Part shown: piece after piece, positions 22,020 to 34,000 of the stretch
Layout: the number at the start of each line of letters is the position of its first letter
Position numbering within the stretch: the stretch's first letter is position 1
Assembly: GCA_949317995.1 (NCBI GenBank)
Contig: OX439042.1
Location: 14,549,174-14,613,173, forward strand
Direction of reading: 5' to 3'
Source of the DNA: Acholoe squamosa
Lineage: Eukaryota; Annelida; Polychaeta; Phyllodocida; Polynoidae
DNA length: 64,000 bases
Notes under the pieces: generated by a model
What the model was told of the DNA's origin: nothing
Seen by the model: the letters and a program-made list of their open reading frames with translations, nothing else
The model's database searches: none
Position numbers and translations under genes: made by a program

Positions 22020-25000
22020 GTCTGAAATCCTACCATCTTCTTGTCAGTACTTATGTTTTAAAGATATTCATATGAATATGTAACAGTGTTTATTTTCAAT
22101 TTGGTCATGCCATTCAATTTCATGAATTCTAGTATTTGCATGTATTATGAACCTTTTTAATGTCCTTTAGATGGCAGAGTCAAACCTGCTTGCAGCTCAT
22201 AATAAGAAGGGTCTCGTGCAAAAGCGACAAGAACTTATGACCAAAATAAGACTGTCTCCATCATTCTGGGCACAACTCGAGAAATATGAGGTTATCATAC
22301 AAGCAGAGATAATTGAAATACAGGTGGGTCAGCCTGTTTTGTTTTTTGTTTGTTTCATTTTTGTTTTTCATTATAAATGGTCAAAAACAGCCTTCATTTT
22401 TAATGGTTTTTAGTATCATATACCTTATGAATGGTCAAAGTGTAATGAGTTTGCGGAATTTATGCATCGACTGAACAGAGAAATAATCTCTGGAATTTTG
22501 CTTTATATACATTTATGCCCATATCGCTTAAAAAATAAAGACGGTCAGCAAGTTCAGCAGGCATTCCTCAATAATGCTAATTGACATTCTTGAGAAATGC
22601 TCTTGAAATTGAAATTTCCCTGATTGATGATGTCAAAGACCACTCTACATGGCCAGAAATGATGGAGTACCATACTGCAATTCAGGCTACGATGGAGTAT
22701 GGTGCCCTATTACCTGGAAGTGCCATATTAGGGACTGGTCATTATTTATCATCAGTGGGGGTGGTAGGTTTGAGGGGAGGCATGAAAATGTTCCCCTCTT
22801 TTTTGGCAAAAAAAGCCAGCCCGATACTTTAGATCAAAGAGGGACGCGAAAAAAATTAAACATCATCAAGGAGGGGGGATTTGTGCGTCTGCAAGAAAAC
22901 CCCACACACCCCTCCTGTTGATAAATAATGACCACTCCCTAAGCCATGTAAAAACTATCTATAAACTATGGCATACAGACTACCAGTGCCAAGGTTTCCT
23001 ACAGGCACAAATAGACACACATCAGTACCACATCATCACTGACATTCTGAGGGAGGACCTCCATCAGCATTATCCAATTCAACAATACAAACCTTCAATG
23101 GTCATTCCCTCTGAACAAGATCTCGAGAATTACTCAGGAATTTCTTGAGTCTCGACTTGTGAATGCAACAAGAATAGAAAACGTGATTTTCCCTGGAAAT
23201 TTGGACACGCCATTACATCTTATACACGAGAAAGTTCTCAAGTCAAAATCTTGAGAATGGCTCGGGAATCTCCTAGGAAATACTCGGGAATTTCTCGGGA
23301 AATACTTGGGATATTCCCAGGAACTGGACATGGTTTTTTTCTCGTGTATAAGATGTTCTGACATGTCCAAATTTCTGGAGATAATCACGTTCTCTTGCCC
23401 AAGTTGTGAATGTTGAGTCCTGTTCAGTGGGATTGTAGATTCAGTTACTTGGATGTTTGGGCAAGATAGTCTGTAAGGTCACTTTCAAGATTTAAATTAT
23501 TTATCATCTTGCCATCGGTGAAATAATCCCATAGCACAGTTTTAGGTGGCCCAGATGTTTAGTAACGTGTTTTAGGTTCCCCAGACACGTAGCACCCAAA
23601 AGCTATTGCTAGATTTACTGCACTAAAAATGGTCAGTGCGGATGTAAAATCACAATAATAGTAAGTCAAATTTAAAAGTGATTTTAAATTTGATTTTCAC
23701 AGCTTTGATTTCACAGCTGCAGATATCACTAAGATTCCTGCATGTTTACATTTTTTAGACGGATGGTGCATTTAATCCACCTTGGAGAGATAAGGTGCGT
23801 CTACTCAAACAAAAGACACTAGCTCTGGTAGAACACATCCATATATCACAACAGTTGTGGGACTCCCTGATGAACAACCATGTATTGTCCCGCTTAGAAG
23901 TACAGGTATTCCAGGTAATCAGCACTTAAAATCCTTCTACAATAGTTTGTTTGTCCATGAGATCATTTCTAAACATGCTAGTAGCAGGTCTTTCATGTCG
24001 TAACAGAAATCCCATAGAAATAGCCCAGAAATTCGAAGTCTTGGAGCTGGGTGCTATCGTAGTACCTTAAGAAAGGCCCCCAGGCCTCATCTCAAACAGT
24101 TAGTCTGCATTATGAAGCAGTACACTGCAAAAATGGTGTTTAGACCCTAAACACAATTCTAAACATATTCTTGCAACGTTTTTGTAATCACATTAATTTC
24201 CTTAACATGTTTAGCCAAACAATGTGCTTAGCTCAAGTGTTTAGAAATGTAGGTGTTTAGGTTAAAACTTTGTGTTTAGATATATGAATTTTTGTGTTTA
24301 GGTGTTTATGAATTTTTGTGTTTAGATGTTTAAATGATTTTATGGAGAGTTAAGGTTTGCAGACATATATGCATTGAAAAACAGAGATATATTTTTCTTC
24401 TCATTTACTGGGGGGGGGACATCAGCAGATATTTACTTGTCAAAGTCTCCAAAGATGTCAGCCACAGCTATATACGTGTACACACTGCATCAGAATGAGA
24501 GACTTGAGAAAGTACAACAGCTTGGCAGGAAGGACATTGCCTTATCTATTCGAGAATAACATCAAATAGGTGTCAGTCATGGAGTTTATTGATTATTTTA
24601 TGCTAATGATGGTGGCATGAAGTGAATCTAGTCAATTTTCTATTGCCCTTTCTATTTACATGATATTCTATTAATGAAACCATGATAAACATGGGATTTG
24701 GGGACATTTGTCACAACAATTGATTATAACTGTGTGCAGATAGTCCAGTCAAAGGTAGTGTTGCTACCTGGTGTGGATTCAACATCCAAGTATCTCAACA
24801 TATTGATGTTTGAATCTAAACACCTATTATTCAACTGTCTCAACTCTAAACATCTAAACATGTTTAGCGTAAATGTTTATGTAGTTAGAATAAAAGTGTT
24901 CGTCAATGTATGCCAATCCAGCCTGTTTTCCTCGAAATCAGATCATGACCAGCATAGCAATTCAGAGGTTAAGATGGGTCGCGGCCATTGAATCAAAGTC

Positions 25001-28000
25001 CTCAAAATTCCTTCAATCCTTTGGGCAGAGGTACTTTAAATCATCTAGAATAAAAATTTAAAAGGAGTAGTAGGGTCCCATGCTGCTTTTTTTAACATCG
25101 AAATTTGAAAATAAAATCATTTTGATTTTTACCTCGAAATTAGAAAGAGATTGTCTCAGACTTGAGAATTCTTTTTCTGTCATATTCACAGAGAGTTGAA
25201 ACTTTACATTAAAAACGTTTTGATATCCTTGTTGGGACACTATCTGACACCTGTCAGGACACTATCCCCTAAAAGTGGCATTAAAGCACAAATGACATTA
25301 AATCACAAATTGCATTATCCCACAAACAAGACACTATCTCACAAATGGTGCTCGTTTGAGGGATAGTGTCACCTGTCAGGGACACTCTCCCTCCAAACAG
25401 GCATTAACATACAAATGACATTAAGCCACAAATGACACTAACCTACAAGTGAGGCACTATCCAACAAATGAGACATTCAATAGGTCTTAAGATTATTGGG
25501 CTAGAGGGCTGGGGCACATATTAAAACACAAATGGCATTAACCCACAAAAAAGATACTCACAAATCCCTCAAAATAATGAAACATTATCCCTAAAATGGG
25601 TTACTTGAGGGAAAGTGGCATATGTAGGGACATAATCTGACTAAACCATAAATAACACTAACAAACTAGAAGGTCAGTGTTATTTGTAATTTAATTAAGA
25701 GATGGTGTCCCTAAATATGCCACTACCCCCCAGGTGGTACTTGTGTGTCTAATGAGACGGTAGAGAAAGCCTGACTACTGCATGTTCCAGGCAACTGGAG
25801 CAATATTTGAAAGCTCAAGTATTTTGCTGGCCTGGACTTACTGCATGTGGAAAAATAAGCAAAGACAGAAAAGGATACTAGGTGGCACAAGGAGTGTATC
25901 CAAGCACTTGCAAGTATATGTCCAGCTCACACTACATAAACGGTACCAAACTGTAGATTAAGTCCTGCCCAGGAGTTTGATTGTGAACTAAAGCAGTACC
26001 TGTTAGAAGGACAATAACCCATTTGTGTTGTTAAATTAACTGTCAATGTCCTCCTTTCAGCACAGAGCATTGAACCGAAAAATTATAAACATACCCTGAC
26101 CTTTTCAATAAAAGAAACTTCTTTCAAATTAGGGATCGACCCCCTGACCATACAATATATTTCATTTCAGAATAATGGAAAAGCCCCACCCTCTGAACAA
26201 ATTGTAAACCTAATTGATCATGTCAAAAGAGGAAACAAGAGGACGTATCGTGGATTCCTGTATGCTCTTTCAGAGACTGACCAATTACATGTTACAAAAG
26301 ATATCCTAGGTGAGGATGTACCTGGCCTCTTCATGTTAGATGATAAAAAGGTAAGTATATATTACCCCCGTAGCTCTTCAATATGCTGGCATTGTGTTCA
26401 GATCCTTAATGCAATTTTAATCACACTCTTGCAACGTTTTTGTATGTTATCACGATAAATTCCTAAATATGTTCAGTTATGTTTAGCTCGATCGTATGTT
26501 GAGTATAGGTCGTCAAGAGCTAAAGGCTTCTGCTTAGACAACTTTGGAATAATTCTTTAGGTTATAAATATATTTAATCATGAGAAACATTATTTAGGGA
26601 AGACGATAATATATATGCATACGGACAGTGTCCAAAGCACACTATAAACAAATATTAGCACCAACAGAAAAAGTGTCAGAGATTCATGACCAGTTAAACT
26701 GACAGAGTACAACACACTGGCCGAAGAGTCATTTCTATATCTGAACACCTTTTGCATTTGTAAACAATGCAGCAACAGTTATATTCATAGAGCATATATA
26801 TCCATAGATCATATATGTGATCAAACAACTCGAAATGATGGGCCAATGATGTGGTCATATACATTATACTTCGTTACTTATTAGGGCCACAGTGAGGCCC
26901 AGCCACTGACAGATCGGAAGAGGCGAGTACTGATGGAAGGCAAACCCATTCTAATGAAAAAGATACACCTCACTTCCAACATGTGTCACTTGTTAGAAAA
27001 ATATAAAGCAATATCAAGAGACTTACTCGGAGAATACAAGGTATGTTACATATGTACCTAGCACTATGCACTAGCCACCACTAGCACTAGCAACTATGAA
27101 CTCCAGATATATCTTTCTGACTACAATAATTCAAACTCTGCTAAGCATTATGTTTTTCCTTCTCACATGAAGAGATGTAGGACAAGAGTTCCATTACAAA
27201 CATACATACGGAATTACCAGGCATGCTTTTTTGTCCTGGTTATGGTGGATGCCTGAGGGTATAGAAAACCACACCAGCAAAAATTAGCTACAGGTATATC
27301 AGAGTATTGCATGAATAAAATACATCTTTCATGTTCGAAGATGCTACATGAAGGTACACTTACTTCATGATCACCAAATTGTGACACTCTAAACAGCGAG
27401 ATGGTGAAAAGTTAATTACTAAATAAATATTTTCAATGAAAGAATTCCTCTTTCAGGATCAACCAATGGCAGTTCAAGTCGAGGCTATTTTACATTCCCT
27501 CCATACAGGCACCACACAACAATACCATGGGTTCATCCGATCACTACTTGAATCAGGCCAGAGGCACATTGCTGAAGATATCCTGGGAGAAGATGCCAGT
27601 TCCTACTGCATGGCAAATATGGGTATGCATGAGCAAGTCGTTAAGATTTATAGGCAATAACTAATGTCTATGCGAAGGTTCCTAAGCCATAAGCCGTCTC
27701 TGTGCAGGTTTAGCCGTCCCATAACATCTAGCAATCTAAAAGACATCGTCATTTTAGCTAATCAAGACTAGTACCCATGCGCTATGATTCTCTCCTCTGG
27801 GTCGAACGACTATAGAGACTATCACGTTAGTACATATCAGGGGAAGTCTGGAGATGCTGGACAATTAGGAATGAATATTGTAAAAAATGGAATGAAGGTA
27901 ACAGGGCGCAGGTTTCAGAACTACTGGAAACTAAAGTATAATTGTCGAGCTTCAACTTCCCTTCAACTTCAAATGTTCAGGCCTAAAAAAAATGTTTGTT

Positions 28001-31000
28001 TCCAGTTACCCGACCGACCCTACCATATTAGGGCCAAAATTATTTTTGGTTTAATTTTGAGATTTTTTAAGATTTTTTCCTGAATTTCCATCCGTTTTTC
28101 ATGTTTTTTCCCATTTTTCTTAATTTTCTATCTATTTTTCTACGGATCTTTCCCTTTACAGAGGTCTTAATTACAAACCCCAAGCTGCATGCTGCGATAA
28201 GAAATCTGAGAGAAGAGTACAACAACAACCTGTTCAAGTCTCCTCTGTATGCCTTCAGTGCCATGTCTGAGGAGATAGACCTTCAGAATGTCTACACACC
28301 ACTGGACATCACAGAAACCCAAATGTATGGTGAGAAAAAGAAGTAAGTACACTTTAAATCAAAGTCATAACCATTGATTCATATGGGTCAATCCACTGAA
28401 AGTGGGCACTTGTCCATGGTAGAGGGTCATTTTTAAAAACTAAGAATTAGATCATGAAACTTAATTTTATTGATAGCCCTATATCTTGGCTCTTAGGAAA
28501 GGTTCATTCAAGTCACTAACTCCCAAGCGGTCAGTTTTTATTGCAAATATTCAAAATTATGAAAATGTAATGGGCGTGAGCAAAATGAATTCTTCTCTAC
28601 ATCACAGAAATATTTGTGAGAACTACATGATTTTCAGTTAGGATGTTTGACAAAAGGTCCCAAAGACACACTATGAAGAAAATAGGAAAAAAGATGGATA
28701 TTTACAATACATAAGGAAATAATATGAATGTAATGGGCGTGAGCGTAATGGGCGTGAGCAAAACAACTTTCCCAGGCTTCAGACAGCAACTCAGCAACAT
28801 AACCTCACCCAGAATTATTCTAGGCAATAAAAATAATCTAAGAATACTTATAGGATGCATTTGGAATGCATCAGGCCTGCCAACATGCTTGCAGTGCATT
28901 TTACTCACGCCCATTACGCTCACGCCCATTACGCTCACGCCCATTACATCTGTCAGTTAACCCCTCTTTTTGGCATAACCAAGGCATGTAGAGACTCCAG
29001 TCTTTTTTTAAAATGACTTATTAACAATAGATCTTCAAGTTAGACTGGTTGAAAGAAAGAAAACTTTGATAGTATTTGTCCTGGATGCAGAAATTTGAAT
29101 GTAATGGGCGTGAGAAAAATGGACTTGAAAATACTTGAATATGTACTGCACAGTCATGCCTGCAAGTAGACCCTAAGTTTCTGTACCAGAAAATCCCCTA
29201 TGATGACCCTAATCTTGGTGGGAAATAAGAAGATTGAGGGTAGTGTTTTAGTAAGCCTACCAGTGTACTTTCATTTTGCTCACGCCCATTACAGCACCTG
29301 TATTTGGTTATAGAAATGAACAGGGGAAAAGGAATGCCAACCAGAGCACCTCCAAACAACATGAAAATGTTAGATAGGACCCCCCACTAAAGAATAGATA
29401 AAATTATATTGGTCTGTTGCTGTTTGGCTTGGTGGTATAGACCCTGGAATGAGGTGGAAATTGAATAAAAAGGCAATTTTCGGCCATTTTTGAACTTTGG
29501 GCCACCATATCTAAAAAAATAGCAGGCCGACATATGTAAACTTGCCCTTCTTTTGAAGCCCAAGGTGTTTTCTTTGAAATGAAACCAGAAATAAGAAGAA
29601 TGGTTACTTACTTCTTATTTTACAGCCCCCTGTATCCAAAAAAGACCAAAAAAGACCCAGGTGCCCACTTTCGGTGGATTGACCCATATACATGTATACC
29701 TGAGGAGCTGTGTATGACATCAGGAGGGCATTTCTCAATAATGCTAATTAACATTTTTAAGAAATGCGCTCCAGAACAACTGAGCAATTAAGACCTCACA
29801 TAAGGTATACAGCCTGTGCGAGATGAACCTAGTGAGCCTCATCTATAAGCAAAGGTCGGGGTGTGTCTTACATTAGAAGATTTTAAACTGTAAAGCAGTA
29901 CTAAAACGACCAAGATTCAACTCTACTCATCCTTGTAGGATAGGCCTGAGTTAGCGGTGCGCAATATGTGCAAAGTATATATTTTATGTGGGCAGTACTC
30001 TCCATTGTTTTCTATTCATATGTTTTCTGTTTTAGGAGTGTAGCCTGATTTCTTAATATGGTACGACTAAATCCACTGTGATATAAAAAAAAACCGTCAT
30101 AATCAGAGTTGATAAACATATAGATAGAACTAAACGACCGTGGTGTACGAGGTGGTCGATCCACCACGAGGGAGTTGTCTCCCCCGAGGGCTAACGCCCT
30201 CGGGGGAGACAACTCCCGAGGGGTGGATCGGCCACCGAGGACACCAGGGGAGTTTAGTTCTATATTTATTTTATGTTTTTAGAGGTTTAAATAAGGAAAA
30301 ATTATCAAAATCCGTTACCGTAGTTCACCGCACGAGCGCCGGTCCGCCATTTTGAATGTTTACACGCAGCCAGAACGAGGCTGCAGTGGTGGATCTGCCG
30401 CTGTGGTGGATCGACACACCTTACGCCACTGGGGGTGTGGCGATCGGCTCCGCAATGCTATCTCTACGGGAAGAAGTTATTCACATAAAATAAAAGTATA
30501 ATGCACTACGACTGCTCTGCACAATCAGTACATGATGTAATAATTACATAGGCCTTGGTAGAACAGTCGTACCAGTGCAGTCAATCGTGACCACTTGATG
30601 CTTGGCTGTAATGGCATTAGGGCGAGGGATCCTACGATTTGAATGTCTCTTATCGTACCATCTTGAGAATTGCTTCACAGTAAAATTCGCTTGATTCTTT
30701 GGGTATACTAATCTAAAGTAAATGGCTCTTATTATTTCTTATTTAGTGTTAAAATACAGGAAGGCGATGTACTAAAAGATGGATTCCACCACAGGGCACT
30801 GACCCTGTGCACAGGAGATGCCGGCTCAGGGAAAAGCACCCTCGCCACTCGACTCACCTGGCTGTGGGCAAAGCAGGGGTTTGACACTTCTTGCTTCTTG
30901 ATGAAGATCAAGGCTGTAATCTTTATAGAGCACACTGTTAAAGGAAGCAGTCTGAAAGACATCATCAAGAACTCCAAACCAGGGGATAAAGTCTACAAAG

Positions 31001-34000
31001 GATTGATCTGGGACCTGCTTAATGATGAGCCAGAAAATGTTCTACTGATTGTTGAAGCTTTGGACCAATTCAGAGATGAATCAGTCAAAGAAGCTCTTCA
31101 GTTTGTAATAAGCCGGGGAGAAACAAATGTGTTTATCACAGTGCGAACAGACTCTTCATGTTTAACGCCAGCATTTCTGTCTCAATTCAAACAACACATC
31201 AGGATTCATGGCTTCACACAGAACAATCGAGTTGATTTTGCCAGGAAGTTGCTTCAGGAGATGAACTGTAAACGAGATGTAGCAGGGCTCCTGGAAACAA
31301 TTGGTGGAAAGCCAAAGTTTGAGGCCAACCCACTGAACATCATGCTTGCCTGCCAGTTGTATGCAGAGGGCACAGTACCTGATAAAGTACTAGATGTGTT
31401 AACGGAAGTGGAGTTGTACTGCAAGACTGAGGAAAGACTTGTTGAAAGAGAGCTTCTAAAAAGACAGCAGGTGAATGAGAAAGAGCTTATTGAAAGAAGA
31501 AGTGAAGCTCTAGAGAATCTACATAATCTTGCTGCGTTCATCATTTTGCAACAGAGGTTGACCTGTGATAATTCAGAGTATTCAGAATTCTTCAAAAATG
31601 AAATAGAAACACCTGCAAAGATTTTGCTACAAGAGAAACAAGGTTCATCTGCAACATTTGGATACCAGCATTACTGGATTTGGCCTCATCCTCGTCTACA
31701 GGAGTTTGATGCAGCGATGGCATTCGCAAAAATGGAAGATTTTAAAAGCAGTGAATTGCTTCAACTAGTTGTAACCAGACCTGACCTGAATCCAGTCACA
31801 AAGCTAGTGTCTGCACTACTTGGTAAGGATCGCAAATATGATGAAGTAGATTTTCTGATGAGAGCAACCATCATTCTTCAGGGCAATGCCATTTGCCAAA
31901 TTCACCTCAGGGAAGACACAGGGTCATCTTGCCCATGTAAAAGGATTGCCCATATAAAACGTAGACTTAACCAGTTGGACATAGGAAAAGGGCTATTGGA
32001 CAGAACTACAGGAGCGATTTGCCTTCCAGACCTTGCTTCAATCTATTGCTGCTGTGGGAGTGCCTTCAATGATAATATCAAACTGTTCCAGCATATTCAG
32101 TATTGCCTGAATGTAGGCCTTTCTACAGATCATCAGGAGATCTTCTACCAAGCAACACACTCAGTGCTTTATCCAGCCAAGGACAGGTGTGACATGTCTT
32201 AGTTAACTACTTTATTTGGTTTGATCCAAGTGATTCTAGCAAAATTCACGTATGAGGACGTATGACTATGGGTATTACCAATTCCAAGAAACTATTCGGT
32301 AAAACATACAATGGTCGTTTCGGTAGAGATGATCCAAAAGCACTTTATAATGGCAGCATCCACATTATACAGCATTGGAAGCAGCTTTTAAATATGCAAT
32401 ACAAGTGGGATCGACAATCCTAAATTGTCTATTAGCAGTGTGCTAATGCTACATATATTTTGATTTATTATTACATTATTTCAGATCTGACAATGGTACT
32501 GTACACCTTGTCCTGAACAATCCTAGTAAGTGGACTCAAGTCCTGGAGCGAGAGGAGTATTCCCATACTGCTGTTGTGGAAATTCATTTGGTGCAAGCAT
32601 GGGCCAATAGATCGAAAATACCAGAACCGGATGAGCTACAGAATGCTGTTACTCAAATACTGGATGATGTGGTACCAGTGTTAATCCGAATTCACTGGTT
32701 TAGTACTGCAGGTTCACCACCAAGTAGTCTGGTATGCATTGTTAATGAGAGGAAATATCTGGTGCATTCCCATCAGAATGTGTGGATCATCTGGATAAGG
32801 TAAGAAATACTTCTAACACTATAGTACATTTGTGCCCTCCTCCCCCAAGTAAGAAGCTATCCATTGATAACGTCAGCAAAGCTGCCTTATTAATGGTTGA
32901 TCAGATCACTATGATTGGAGGAATCTTTAATCAATTAGGACTTATCCAGGTAAATCTACATAGCAAATATCGAGATGGTATGTAACACTTCCACAAATGC
33001 ATTATGTTTTCTTCTTGTAGTGGCCATGACTGGCAAGTATCTCAGAAGGCGATACATGGTGCTCCCCGATATGTCTATATCATACAGGCCCATGAAGACC
33101 AACTTGAAGTCATGGTCCACAGAATCGTAGACATACTGCATTTGGCTCCAGAATATCTTCAAGTGCCAAATTTGGTCATTCTTGTTGGAGACCCTTTGAC
33201 AACGTCCTACTACGGTCCTCAACCTGAGGAGTCCCCATCAGATTGGCAGAATGCTATAATGCATATCGTGAAGACTGTTGTGCCTGAAAAGCTTACAATA
33301 GCCAGCTCAGCAGCTGGAATGCTAGAGAATGCAATCACTGAAGAGATCACTTAAATAAGGCAGACCTATGGATGCTACACTCTGATATATCTCCATGAGC
33401 GATCCATGGAATTTAAAAAAATGTGAGTAAACCGATTTGCAATAAATCAGGTGTTGGGGGTATATCTAGTTGCTGGACAATATTAACCTAGCATAGCATT
33501 GATAATCATTCCAGTTCTAAGATAAAGTAAGGAAGTCCGTATGATACTGCATGAAGTCCTCAAAGCTGTAAGCATGTGCTGCTCATTACTCCGAATAATT
33601 TGAATGAGAATTTTTATTTCCATTCCACACTGTGTTTAGATTTTTATAAGTATATTTCTGACAGGAAAAGCTGGCGCAGAGATGTAGCAGGTGTCCCAAT
33701 AGACATCTACCAGAAACCTAATGGCTGTCTTGTTATAAGACCTCAATGTCTTACTGACATTCACAAATTGACAAAGAGTCACATCTTTTCTGCTGATGCA
33801 GAAGACGTACCTGAAGTCCAGTTGCTCGTACCAAAATGTGATGAATCATCACTACACATTCGTCTCAAAGGCTGCCTCAAGCACTTGGTGTCTTCCTGTA
33901 AAGTTGATGATTATCTCATCATCCAGAGCAAACCAAATGATGATGGGTCAGATATATCCTTCATGATGGTTGACAGTGAATCACTGTGCATTGGAGAGGA

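Noticed and set aside
30140-30355. Open frame starting MVYEVVDPPRG, also seen on the minus strand at 58390-58572
   Set aside because: Both copies lie inside the two inverted copies of a dispersed transposon; no start context, splice partner or domain.
32838-32948. Possible extra NLR exon (KLSIDNVSKAALLMVDQITM)
   Set aside because: The upstream AG is plausible, but the donor gives phase 0 where phase 2 is needed on both sides, so it would break the frame.
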